Origin: Agromyces mariniharenae
Lineage (GTDB): Bacteria > Actinomycetota > Actinomycetes > Actinomycetales > Microbacteriaceae
Assembly (NCBI RefSeq): GCF_008122505.1
Contig: NZ_VSSB01000001.1
Location: 2,464,891-2,528,890, forward strand
Length of the DNA: 64,000 bases
Reading direction: 5' to 3'
The translations under genes were made by a program, and so were the position numbers. Shown here piece by piece: positions 11,117-19,826 of the stretch; the stretch's first letter is position 1, and every line of letters starts with the position of its first letter. The notes under the pieces are model-generated. The model saw only the letters and a list, made by a program, of their open reading frames with translations. It ran no database searches and was not told the origin of the DNA.

Positions 11117-11139
11117 CGGTTCATGATGTTCATGAACCG
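11117..11139. promoter_or_regulatory. Probable TetR operator (perfect inverted repeat)
   Basis: CGGTTCATGA-TGT-TCATGAACCG is a perfect 10-bp inverted repeat with a 3-bp spacer in the 104-bp gap between the divergent TetR and SDR genes. Size and position fit a TetR dimer operator. A second, weaker palindrome (TCAC...GTGA, about 11095-11112) lies beside it. Confidence 0.75.
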
Positions 11140-11166
11140 TGATTCACTTTACATCGGGAGAGAGAC

Positions 11167-12000
<834 letters not shown>

Positions 12001-12073
12001 CACCGACCGGGCTGCCTGGCCTACGAGAGCGGCGCTCGAGACCTACCGCATCGGCGTGGATCGTGGAACGGCT

Positions 12074-12484
12074 TCAAATCCCTGGTCTGGTTCCGTAGAT
12101 GAAGTCCTCGGCATGGGCGACTGCCTTCTTGAACGAGTCGTTGCGGAGTGCGATCGAACCTTCGCCGAGCAGCGTGTCGCTGGCCGGATCCTCGACATAG
12201 CCGGTCAGTCCGGCTGGTCGCAGTACCCAGATGCCTCCGTGTGGCGGGAGGTAGAAGACGGCGAACGAGCGCGCGGATGGGTCGTTCTCCCAGACGGGAA
12301 CGACCGCGACCGCGGCTCCGGTGTCGACATTGATCCATTGGGCTCGCGGTCTGGGCTGGTCCTTGTCGTAGACGCTCGGATCGAGGAACGGTGCCGTGCC
12401 GGATCCCCACTTCTCTTCGAACCGCTCGTGGAAGATGGGGAAGAGGGTCCGGTCATAACGCCGCCACCCGTCGTGAGCTTGCAT
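12074..12484 (-). CDS. Conserved-looking hypothetical protein
   Basis: 136-residue soluble protein with many aromatic residues (WINVDTGAAVAVVPVWEN, FAVFYLPPHGGIWVLRP, HAEDFIYGTRPGI) and no signal peptide or membrane segment. Codon use is normal for the window, so it is probably a real gene; no family recognised. The ATG at 12484 has GAGGAG 9 nt upstream; an ATG at 12493 lies directly on that site and is unlikely. It converges on the SDR gene inside the tRNA-Phe island. Confidence 0.6.
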   Translation of the reverse strand: MQAHDGWRRYDRTLFPIFHERFEEKWGSGTAPFLDPSVYDKDQPRPRAQWINVDTGAAVAVVPVWENDPSARSFAVFYLPPHGGIWVLRPAGLTGYVEDPASDTLLGEGSIALRNDSFKKAVAHAEDFIYGTRPGI

Positions 12485-12607
12485 CTCTCTCATCTCCTCG
12501 ACGTGATCGGGCCGCGAGTCAGCCGGCTGGTGACTCGGGCGAACGGAGCGTGCGAGAGGCCGCTCCGCCGAACGGCGAAGCGGCTCTTCGTTCGTGACGG
12601 CGGTTGC

Positions 12608-13042
12608 TCAGCTCGACGACGCCGAGATCTCGCGCTCGGAGTTCGGCGCGCTCTGCACCTCGACCTTGCGCGGCTTGGCACGCTCGCTCACCGGGATGAC
12701 GACGCTCAGCACGCCGTTGTCGTAGTGGGCGCTGATCGCGGCGGTGTCGAGCCCGTCGCCGAGCGTGAGCTGGCGAAGGAACGAACCGCTGGGGCGCTCG
12801 TGCGCGAGCCACTGCACGTCGCTGTCGGAGCGCAGCGTGCGCTCCGCCCGGATCGTGAGCAGCTGCCCGTCGACGTCGACGTCGATCGAGCCGGGGTCCA
12901 CGCCCGGCAGGTCGGCCGAGAGCACGTAGTGGTCGCCGTCGCGGTGCAGGTCGATGGGCATCACGCGAGGTCCCTGCCTCGAGTCGAGCATGCCCGCAGC
13001 GAGGCGGTCGAGCTCACGGAACGGGTCCCAGTACATGGCCAT
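12608..13042 (-). CDS. Hsp20/alpha-crystallin small heat-shock protein
   Basis: 144-residue holdase chaperone that binds unfolding proteins and forms oligomers. N-terminus MAMYWDPFRELDRL is typical of the actinobacterial Hsp18 group. The alpha-crystallin domain spans about residues 30-125 with DLPGVDPGSIDVDVDGQLLTIRAER and the end motif GVLSVVIPV. The ATG at 13042 follows GGGAGGAG; the in-frame ATG at 13105 lies in the operator region. Two heat-shock operators stand upstream. Carried on the tRNA-Phe island. Confidence 0.92.
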   Translation of the reverse strand: MAMYWDPFRELDRLAAGMLDSRQGPRVMPIDLHRDGDHYVLSADLPGVDPGSIDVDVDGQLLTIRAERTLRSDSDVQWLAHERPSGSFLRQLTLGDGLDTAAISAHYDNGVLSVVIPVSERAKPRKVEVQSAPNSEREISASSS

Positions 13043-13085
13043 GGCTTGCTCCTCCCTGATGTCGGCCGTTCGGCCGGTTCCAAGA

Positions 13086-13106
13086 GTTGAGTCGATGTCG
13101 CTCAAC
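13086..13106. promoter_or_regulatory. HAIR-like element (HspR operator) upstream of hsp20
   Basis: GTTGAGT-N7-GCTCAAC resembles the HspR operator HAIR (CTTGAGT-N7-ACTCAAG) at 11 of 14 arm positions, with exact 7-bp spacing. It lies 44-64 bp upstream of the hsp20 ATG. Confidence 0.65.
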
Positions 13107-13116
13107 CACGCTCAGA

Positions 13117-13143
13117 TTAGCACTCTCGGTCAGAGAGTGCCAA
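13117..13143. promoter_or_regulatory. CIRCE element (HrcA operator) upstream of hsp20
   Basis: TTAGCACTC-N9-GAGTGCCAA matches the CIRCE consensus TTAGCACTC-N9-GAGTGCTAA at 17 of 18 arm positions with the exact 9-bp spacer. It lies 75-101 bp upstream of hsp20. HrcA is the expected repressor. Confidence 0.88.
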
Positions 13144-13369
13144 GGGGAAACACAGTCGTCGATCACTTGCAGGTGCTGAGAATTTTGCGAGGTCAGGCGT
13201 CTCGTCGACGCGCTCGGCCCACATGACAGTCCTTCGATCGCCCGCTCCGGCTGCGGTGACGCTCCCATATCGGCGAGACCGGGAGAATGCAACAGCTCGA
13301 GGCATATGACGGGGTCCGAGCTTGAGCCTGCTTCCGTTCGCTACCCTCTCGCGGAGAGTTCGAGCAGAA

Positions 13370-13698
13370 ATGAGCATCAAGATGACACTCCCCTCGGCGG
13401 CCGATGCGGCGCTCTCCGATGGGCGGTCCCGACAGGACTCCTCGGTCGTTCTCGCGGTCGACATCGGCGGCACGAAAGCCGGGGCATCACGCGCCTCGTG
13501 CTCGGGGGTGTCGCGACGAGCATCGGCGTCGAATCGACCGCCCGCGAGGCACACGACCTGGGCTACGAACTCGTCATCGCCTCCGATGCCGTGATCGATC
13601 TTCGACCCGAGACGCACCAGAACAGCCTCGAGCGCATCTTCCCGATGCTCGCGAAGGTCGCCACGACCACCGAGATCCTCGCCGCGATCGACGGCTGA
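13370..13698 (+). pseudogene. Chimeric remnant: ROK-kinase N-terminus joined to isochorismatase C-terminus
   Basis: Two gene fragments lie in different frames. From the ATG at 13370 to about 13480 the frame reads SSVVLAVDIGGTKAG, the ATP-binding start of a ROK-family sugar kinase. From about 13483 the other frame reads GITRLVLGGVATSIGVEST and on to a normal stop at 13698, the C-terminal third of an isochorismatase-type cysteine hydrolase. The catalytic core of both is missing. A deletion, or imprecise recombination, probably fused the two. No intact product is expected. Confidence 0.75.
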
Positions 13699-13903
13699 GT
13701 CGCCACCACGGAGACCTGGTGACTGCTCAGCGCCTCTGCCGGAAGCCGAGGGGCCGGCGTCCAAGCCGGACTCCGGCCCTCCGCCGGTTCCTGAGGCGCT
13801 CGGGGAAACGGCCGCGACGCAGGCATTCGATCAACTGGGCACCGGGGCAATTGTGGGCAAACGATGCGAATGCATGCGACTCAAATAGACCGCACAAACA
13901 AGG

Positions 13904-13928
13904 AAACCCCCGGATGACCGGGGGTTTT
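13904..13928 (-). terminator. Terminator after tRNA-Phe
   Basis: CCCCCGG/CCGGGGG stem with a 4-nt loop directly downstream of the tRNA-Phe 3' end (minus strand). The same hairpin, with a changed loop, is duplicated at 10015-10042 as part of the att-like repeat. Confidence 0.75.
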
Positions 13929-13978
13929 CGATGTGGCTCCGACCGGCATCGATCCGGTGACCTTTCGATTTTCAGTCG
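13905..13978 (-). repeat. Proximal att-like copy: overlaps the intact tRNA-Phe 3' half
   Basis: Partner of the direct repeat at 10018-10091, 3,887 bp away. It includes the terminator and the tRNA-Phe sequence up to the anticodon loop. The two copies bound the 10.0-14.0 kb island; the intact tRNA stays at this end. Confidence 0.85.
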
Positions 13979-14006
13979 AACGCTCTACCAACTGAGCTAC
14001 AGAGCC
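13934..14006 (-). tRNA. tRNA-Phe (GAA)
   Basis: 73-nt cloverleaf on the minus strand. Acceptor GGCTCTG pairs with CGGAGCC with discriminator A, D arm GCTC-AGTTGGTA-GAGC, anticodon loop CTGAAAA giving GAA, and T arm ACCGG/CCGGT. CCA is not encoded. It is the last of a three-tRNA group (Glu, Asp, Phe) and has been used as an integration target. Confidence 0.95.
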
Positions 14007-14059
14007 TCGGGGCATCCGCTGACCTGGATGACCAGGTCAACACCACCTCGATAAGGAGA

Positions 14060-14089
14060 AAGCCCCTTCTCTCGAAAGGGAAAGGGCTT
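14060..14089 (-). terminator. Hairpin between tRNA-Asp and tRNA-Phe
   Basis: AAGCCC...GGGCTT stem with a purine/pyrimidine loop, followed on the minus strand by TTTCTCC. It could end or attenuate transcription after tRNA-Asp, or serve as a processing structure. Confidence 0.5.
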
Positions 14090-14099
14090 GTCGCCTGAG

Positions 14100-14173
14100 C
14101 GACCCTGACGGGACTTGAACCCGCGACCTCCGCCGTGACAGGGCGGCACGCTAACCAACTGCGCCACAGGGCC
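14100..14173 (-). tRNA. tRNA-Asp (GTC)
   Basis: 74-nt cloverleaf on the minus strand: acceptor GGCCCTG with CAGGGTC, D arm GCGC-AGTTGGTTA-GCGT, anticodon stem CCGCC/GGCGG with loop CTGTCAC giving GTC, T arm CGGGTTCAAGTCCCG, discriminator G. CCA not encoded. Confidence 0.95.
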
Positions 14174-14209
14174 TCGTAAAGAAGCTGTTCAATTGTAATG
14201 CCTTCGTGG

Positions 14210-14282
14210 TGACCCCAACGGGATTCGAACCCGTGCTGCCGCCGTGAAAGGGCGGTGTCCTAGGCCACTAAACGATGGGGCC
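14210..14282 (-). tRNA. tRNA-Glu (TTC)
   Basis: 73-nt cloverleaf on the minus strand: acceptor GGCCCCA with TGGGGTC, anticodon loop CTTTCAC giving TTC, T arm CGGGTTCGAATCCCG, discriminator A. The CCA end is encoded at 14207-14209, unlike the neighbouring tRNA-Asp and tRNA-Phe. First gene of the Glu-Asp-Phe group. Confidence 0.95.
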
Positions 14283-14561
14283 GGGTGGCCTTGCTTTGGG
14301 GCATGACCGCCGACAAGCAAGCATACGTGCCAACGCGCGCGAGCGCAAAACGAGGCCGGCGGATGCCGCGAGCACTCCGATCCGGGACCCGGCACGCACC
14401 CCGCGGCATCCGCCACGCGCGCCCGAAATACCCGGAAAGCGCCTCGCTCGCGCCTAACGTGAAGGCTGCCACTGCCCGCACGGCAGCCGATCACCGACCC
14501 ACGAGAGAAGCCGAGAGACGCGAGGAGCGCGGGGCGAACGAGCCCGCGTGGACGGGGAACC

Positions 14562-15941
14562 ATGGACCGCACCACCATCCGCATGCCGATCGCCCGAGAC
14601 CGCACGACCTCGCCACGGGGCATCCGTCGCCGGCCCGGCCGACCGGCGTCGAGCGCGCCGAGCACGCCCGGCGCGACCGATGCCGCCGGCGCGCGCCTGC
14701 GGCTGCGCCGCCGCGTGCGGCGCGTGATGGCCGGCGTCTCGATCGCGGCGCTCGCGCTCGTCGGGGCGGTCGCGGTGCCGGCGAGCGCGCAGGCGGCGGC
14801 GTACCCGACCTGGGACGAGCTGCAGGCGGCGAAGGCGAACACCGCGGCGGGCGCCGCCGCCGTGGTGCAGATCACCGGACTCATCGCGCAGCTCGAGACG
14901 AACGTCCAGATCACCAGGGCGGAGGCCGAGCTTCGCACCGACGAGCTCATCGTGGCGCAGCAGAAGTTCGACGACGCGGTCGCGCGCGCCGACCAGATCC
15001 AGGCGCAGGCCGACGCCTCAGCGGCCGAGGCGGCCGCGGCGGAGCGCAACGCCGGGCAGGTGGCGGCGCAGCTCTACCGCGCGGGCACGGGCGACGTGGG
15101 CGTGAGCCTCTTCCTCGACGCGGGCAACTCCGCCGCGACCGAGACGCTGCTCGCGAAGCTCGGCAGCATGGAGAAGATGGTCGAGCGCACGTCCGACATC
15201 TACAACTCCGCCCGGGAGAAGCAGAACGCGGCGAGCTCGCTGGCCGGACAGGCCGAGGTGGCCAGGGCGGAGCGTGAGAAGCTGCGCATCGCCGCCGAGG
15301 AGGCGCTCGCGGTGGCGCAGGCGGCCCAGGCGGCGGCCGAGGCGGCGCTGGCCGAGTCGCAGGCGAAGAAGATCGAGCTCGAGCAGCAGCTGAAGTTCCT
15401 GCAGGACACCGAGGCGAAGACCGCAGCGGCCTACCAGGAGGGCGAGCGCATCCGCAAGGAGGAGGAGGAGCGCCGGCGCCAGGAGGCGCTGAAGAACGGC
15501 TCCCCGGGCGCGGTGGCGGCGTCGGGCTGGGCGCGGCCGGCCGCGGGGCGCATCACGTCGGGCTACGGCTCGCGCAGCTCGATCTGCACCGGCGGCGGGT
15601 GCTCGAACTCGTTCCACTACGCCGTCGACCTCGGCACCGGATGCTCCGCGCCCATCTACGCGGCGAACAGCGGCGTCGTGCGCTTCGCGGGCTGGTCGGG
15701 CACCTACGGCAACTACGTGCAGATCGACCACGGCGGCGGCGTCTGGACCGGCTACGCGCACATCCGTCCCGGTGGCACGTTCGTCGGCACCGGACAGTGG
15801 GTCGAGTCGGGCCAGAACATCGCGTCGAGCGGCACCACCGGAGCCTCGACCGGATGCCACCTGCACTTCGAGGTCTTCGTCGGCGGCAGCCGCATCAATC
15901 CGATTCCATTCATGGCCGACCGGGGGGTGGGCCTTGGCTGA
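14562..15941 (+). CDS. Secreted M23-family peptidoglycan peptidase
   Basis: 459-residue exported murein endopeptidase. A long basic N-region (to about residue 57) precedes the signal helix MAGVSIAALALVGAVAVPASAQA. The mature part starts YPTWDELQAAK, then a long coiled coil (about 90-310) rich in Ala, Glu and Gln, as in RipA/EnvC-type hydrolases. The C-terminal LytM/M23 domain shows NSFHYAVDLG (first zinc His and Asp) and HLHFEVF (HxH). It cuts peptide cross-links in septal or lateral wall. The NlpC/P60 gene overlaps its stop and shares the coiled-coil design, so the two likely work together. Start uncertain: an ATG at 14583 is also possible. Confidence 0.9.
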   Translation: MDRTTIRMPIARDRTTSPRGIRRRPGRPASSAPSTPGATDAAGARLRLRRRVRRVMAGVSIAALALVGAVAVPASAQAAAYPTWDELQAAKANTAAGAAAVVQITGLIAQLETNVQITRAEAELRTDELIVAQQKFDDAVARADQIQAQADASAAEAAAAERNAGQVAAQLYRAGTGDVGVSLFLDAGNSAATETLLAKLGSMEKMVERTSDIYNSAREKQNAASSLAGQAEVARAEREKLRIAAEEALAVAQAAQAAAEAALAESQAKKIELEQQLKFLQDTEAKTAAAYQEGERIRKEEEERRRQEALKNGSPGAVAASGWARPAAGRITSGYGSRSSICTGGGCSNSFHYAVDLGTGCSAPIYAANSGVVRFAGWSGTYGNYVQIDHGGGVWTGYAHIRPGGTFVGTGQWVESGQNIASSGTTGASTGCHLHFEVFVGGSRINPIPFMADRGVGLG

Positions 15942-17226
15942 GCACCGTACTCGTCCGATCTCGCGGGTGAAGCCCGCGACCGTCTTCTCGACCGTCGCGG
16001 TCGGCGCCGTCACGGCGTCGGTCGTCGTGGCGGGCGGGCCGGCGATGGCCGAGCCCGACTACCCGTCGTGGAGCGAGATCGAGCAGGCCAAGCAGAACGA
16101 GCAGACGAAGCAGGCCGAGATCGCCCGCGTCGGCGAGCTGCTCGTGGGCCTGCAGCAGGCGGCGGATGCCGCGGCGATCGTCTCCATGCAGGCCGACGAG
16201 GCCTGGCGCATCGCCGTCGACCAGCGCGACCGGGCCGCCGAGCGCGAGCGCATGCTGCGCCAGCAGGCCGACGAGGCCGATGCCGTCGCCGAGATCTCGA
16301 AGATGCGCGCGGGCCTGCTCGCCGCCCACCTCGCGAAGACCGCCGGGAGCGACCTCGCGACCGAGCTCATGTTCTCGGGGGACGATGCGCGGGAGCTGCT
16401 GCAGCAGCTCGGCATGGCCTCGAAGCTCGGCGAGCAGTCGAACGAGCTGTACGAGCAGGCGCTCGCCGATCGCAACACGGCCGACTCGCTGCGCGAGCAG
16501 GCAGCGGATGCCGCGGCCGAGCGCGAGCGGCTCGCCGGCCTCGCCGAGCAGCGCGCCGACGAGGCGCGCGAGGCCGCCGACCGCGCGAACACCGCCGTCG
16601 CCGTGCAGGAGCAGAAGTCCGCGGAGCTGTACGCGCAGCTCGCGAGCCTCAAGGACACCACCGCCGAGCTCGAGCGCGAGCGTGCGGAGGGGCAGGCGCG
16701 TGAGGCGGCTGCCGCCGCAGCGGCGGCTGCGGCCGCGGCGGCCGCGGCCGCGTCGCGTCCGGCGGCGCCCGCGCCGCCTGCGCCGGCGCCCGGGGGAGGC
16801 GGCGTGGCACCGGCTCCCGCGCCGGCTCCGCCGTCGGCGCCCGCCCCTCCGAACTCGGGTGCGGTCGAGACCGCGATCGCGTTCGCCCGCGCGCAGCTGG
16901 GGGAGCCGTACCGGCTCGGCGGTGCCGGTCCCGACGTGTGGGACTGCTCGGGCCTCACGAAGATGGCGTACGCCAACGCCGGCATCTACATCGGCACCCA
17001 CTCGGCGACGAACCAGTACCGCACGCTCGCTGGGCGCGGCCTCGGCGTGCCGGTGTCGCAGGCCCAACGCGGCGACCTGCTCTTCTGGGGATCGGGCGGC
17101 GACTACTACCACGTCGCGATCTACCTCGGCGGCGGCCGCATCCTCGAGGCGCCGCGCGAGGGGGTCCCGGTGCGCGAGTACTTCATCTGGGGCTCGCCCT
17201 CGGCGGCCGCCCGCCCGGCCGGCTGA
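15934..17226 (+). CDS. Secreted NlpC/P60 cell-wall hydrolase
   Basis: 430-residue exported endopeptidase. Signal segment VFSTVAVGAVTASVVVAGGPAMA, then PSWSEIEQAK (like the M23 neighbour), a coiled coil to about residue 250, a run of alanines followed by a Pro/Ala/Gly hinge, and a C-terminal NlpC/P60 domain with the catalytic Cys in WDCSGL and His in YYHVAIYLGGG. It cleaves D-Glu-diaminoacid bonds in stem peptides (family knowledge). TTG start at 15934 chosen: GGGGGG stands upstream and it overlaps the M23 stop by 8 nt, a coupled pair. An in-frame GTG at 15967 lacks a ribosome site. Confidence 0.9.
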   Translation: MAEHRTRPISRVKPATVFSTVAVGAVTASVVVAGGPAMAEPDYPSWSEIEQAKQNEQTKQAEIARVGELLVGLQQAADAAAIVSMQADEAWRIAVDQRDRAAERERMLRQQADEADAVAEISKMRAGLLAAHLAKTAGSDLATELMFSGDDARELLQQLGMASKLGEQSNELYEQALADRNTADSLREQAADAAAERERLAGLAEQRADEAREAADRANTAVAVQEQKSAELYAQLASLKDTTAELERERAEGQAREAAAAAAAAAAAAAAAASRPAAPAPPAPAPGGGGVAPAPAPAPPSAPAPPNSGAVETAIAFARAQLGEPYRLGGAGPDVWDCSGLTKMAYANAGIYIGTHSATNQYRTLAGRGLGVPVSQAQRGDLLFWGSGGDYYHVAIYLGGGRILEAPREGVPVREYFIWGSPSAAARPAG

Positions 17227-17268
17227 CCGCAGCCCGGCTCACACGGTCCCCGCGGGGGTTGCGTACGG

Positions 17269-17343
17269 AATGCAGGAACATCGAGCCGACACGCCGCTGC
17301 CCGCGTCACGACTCGCCAGCGGGACCCGAGTTCTTCCTGCATT
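17269..17343. repeat. 75-bp dispersed element with terminal inverted repeats, copy 1
   Basis: Starts AATGCAGGAA and ends TTCCTGCATT, perfect 10-bp inverted ends. A second copy of exactly 75 bp lies at 33020-33094; the two share 51 of 75 positions, best at the ends. Both are intergenic. Type unknown: MITE-like, REP-like or a structured RNA. Confidence 0.7.
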
Positions 17344-17415
17344 TCGTGCGTGCGGGCCGATTTCGAGCGACGGGCTGCATCCCCTCCTCGAACCGAGGGT
17401 CCTCCGGCACGACGA

Positions 17416-17441
17416 AGGGGCGAGCCGAACGGCTCGCCCCT
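17416..17441. terminator. Bidirectional terminator between the wall hydrolase and ppa
   Basis: AGGGGCGAGCC-GAAC-GGCTCGCCCCT, an 11-bp perfect stem between convergent genes. No long T run, as is usual in GC-rich actinobacteria. Confidence 0.75.
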
Positions 17442-17460
17442 CGTGAAGCTCAGACCCGGA

Positions 17461-17946
17461 TCAGTGACCCGGGTAGGCCTCGATCGCCTTCCGGATGAGC
17501 GACTCGGCCTCCGCGGCATCCGCCCAGCCCTCGGTCTTGACCCACTTGCCGGGCTCGAGGTCCTTGTAGTGCTCGAAGAAGTGCTCGATCTCCTTGCGCG
17601 TGAACTCGGGGATGTCGGCGACGTCCTGGATGGAGTCCCAGCGCGGGTCGCCCGCGGGCACCGCGATGACCTTGGCGTCGCCGCCGCCGTCGTCGGTCAT
17701 GTGGAACACGCCGACCGGGCGCACCTTCACGCCGACGCCCGGGAACAGCGGGTACTGCGTGAGCACGAGCACGTCGAGCGGGTCGCCGTCGTCGCCGAGC
17801 GTGTTCTCGAAGAAGCCGTAGTCGGTCGGGTAGACGAACGAGGTGTAGAGCACGCGGTCGAGGAACACGCGACCCGTCTCGTGGTCGACCTCGTACTTGT
17901 TGCGGCTCCCCTTCGGGATCTCGATGACGGCGGCGTACTCGCCCAT
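17461..17946 (-). CDS. ppa: Inorganic pyrophosphatase
   Basis: 161-residue soluble family I pyrophosphatase that hydrolyses PPi and pulls biosynthetic reactions forward. [13 protein letters not shown] near the start, [24 protein letters not shown] (the metal-binding Asp cluster) and [12 protein letters not shown] are the family signatures. The ATG at 17946 is preceded by AAGGAGA. It is divergent from tilS with an 81-bp gap and ends at the shared terminator at 17416. Confidence 0.97.
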   Translation of the reverse strand: MGEYAAVIEIPKGSRNKYEVDHETGRVFLDRVLYTSFVYPTDYGFFENTLGDDGDPLDVLVLTQYPLFPGVGVKVRPVGVFHMTDDGGGDAKVIAVPAGDPRWDSIQDVADIPEFTRKEIEHFFEHYKDLEPGKWVKTEGWADAAEAESLIRKAIEAYPGH

Positions 17947-18027
17947 GCTGGTTCTCCTTGTCTGGCGGAAGCTTCGGCCGTGCAGGCCCGCGACAGGACG
18001 GCGGGAACGGCGCAATAAGGTTACTTG

Positions 18028-19155
18028 ATGGCTCCCGAGGACCCTTCGGCGCGGCGTCCGCGCCTCACTCCGCCGATCGCCGACGTGCGGCGTGCGGTGC
18101 GCGCCGTGCTCCCGACCGGTGGTCGAGTAGCGCCGCCGGAGGCGACGCGTATCGAGACCTCGTCGCCCGATCGAACCGAGGGTCTCGATACGCGTGCTTC
18201 GCTCGCTACTCGACCACCGGGCCTGCTCGTGCTCGTCGCGCTCTCGGGCGGCGCCGACTCGCTCGCGCTCGCCGCGGCCACCGCGTTCGAGGCGCCGCGT
18301 GCTGGGCTCCGCGCGGGCGCGGTGATCGTCGACCACGGCCTGCAGGATGCATCCGCCGCCGTCGCCGAGGCGGCCGCCGACGCCGCGCGGGCCCTCGGTC
18401 TCGACCCCGTGCTGGTGCGGCGGGTCGACGTGACCGGCGAGGGCGGCCCCGAGGCATCCGCTCGCGCCGCGCGCTACGGCGCGCTCGACGCGGCCGCCGA
18501 CGAGACCGGCGCCGTGCTCGTGCTGCTCGGCCACACGCTCGACGACCAGGCCGAGACCGTGCTGCTCGGGCTCGCGAGGGGATCGGGCGCCGCGAGCCTC
18601 GCGGGCATGCCGCCGCGGTCGGGCCGCTACGCTCGGCCGCTGCTCGGGATCCGCCGGGCGACCACCCGGCAGGCGTGCCTCGACGCTGGCCTCGAGCCCT
18701 GGGACGACCCGCACAACGCCGACCCCGCGTACACGCGCGTGCGCGTGCGCGACCGCGTGCTGCCGGTGCTCGAGGCGGAGCTTGGCCCCGGCGTCGCCGA
18801 GGCGCTCGCGCGCACGGCCGAACAGCTCCGCGAGGACGAGCAGGCGTTCACGAGCCAGATCGACGAGTTCATCGAGGAGCTCTGCGAGCCCGCCGAGGCC
18901 GGGATCGCCGTGTCGGCCGCGGCGCTCGCCGCGAACCCCGCCGCGTTGCGGCAGCGGATCATCCGGCACGTGGTCGCGAGCGAGTTCGGCGTCTCGCTCT
19001 CGCGCACGCAGACCCTCGAGGTGGCCCGGCTCGTCACCGACTGGCACGGGCAGGGACCGATCGACCTGCCCGGCGGCATCCGTGCCACTCGGGCGGGCAG
19101 TCGCATCGTCTTCAGCACGACCGGGTCGACCGAGGTGCTGCCGCACGACCACTGA
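18028..19155 (+). CDS. tilS: tRNA(Ile)-lysidine synthetase
   Basis: 375-residue enzyme that uses ATP and lysine to convert C34 of tRNA-Ile(CAU) to lysidine. The PP-loop SGGADS lies at about residues 74-79, followed by [26 protein letters not shown], a strong TilS motif, and a C-terminal substrate domain. ATG at 18028 with AAGG upstream. Odd: about 34 codons between the N-terminal helix and the PP-loop strand are translated from a palindromic intergenic-type repeat (18118-18218) that keeps the frame open, so this protein has an extra loop. hpt follows, the usual tilS-hpt-ftsH order. Confidence 0.94.
   Translation: MAPEDPSARRPRLTPPIADVRRAVRAVLPTGGRVAPPEATRIETSSPDRTEGLDTRASLATRPPGLLVLVALSGGADSLALAAATAFEAPRAGLRAGAVIVDHGLQDASAAVAEAAADAARALGLDPVLVRRVDVTGEGGPEASARAARYGALDAAADETGAVLVLLGHTLDDQAETVLLGLARGSGAASLAGMPPRSGRYARPLLGIRRATTRQACLDAGLEPWDDPHNADPAYTRVRVRDRVLPVLEAELGPGVAEALARTAEQLREDEQAFTSQIDEFIEELCEPAEAGIAVSAAALAANPAALRQRIIRHVVASEFGVSLSRTQTLEVARLVTDWHGQGPIDLPGGIRATRAGSRIVFSTTGSTEVLPHDH
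18118..18218. repeat. Palindromic REP-like element inside tilS
   Basis: 101 bp. Outer arms GGTGGTCGAGTAGCG and CGCTACTCGACCACC are a perfect 15-bp inverted repeat; inner arms ACGCGTATCGAGACC and GGTCTCGATACGCGT are another. From general knowledge this is a repeat type common between genes in Microbacteriaceae. Here it sits in frame inside a coding sequence. Confidence 0.85.
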
Positions 19156-19246
19156 GTCGTGTGCGGAGTCGTGCCGATCCTCCGGCCGTGCGCGACTGCG
19201 GCGTTAGGCTCTGAGCATCCGTTCGCCACGACACCAGGGAGCAGGC

Positions 19247-19798
<552 letters not shown>

Positions 19799-19826
19799 GG
19801 CGCGGGAGCGGATCGGGGGGCGATCC

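Noticed and set aside
14283..14561. Cyclic-di-AMP riboswitch before the secreted M23 hydrolase
   Set aside because: Such riboswitches are common before actinobacterial wall hydrolases, but the conserved core sequences were not found; only a small GGCTGCC/GGCAGCC hairpin is seen.
17269..17343. Insertion sequence
   Set aside because: Inverted ends are present but the unit is only 75 bp and no transposase gene occurs in the window.
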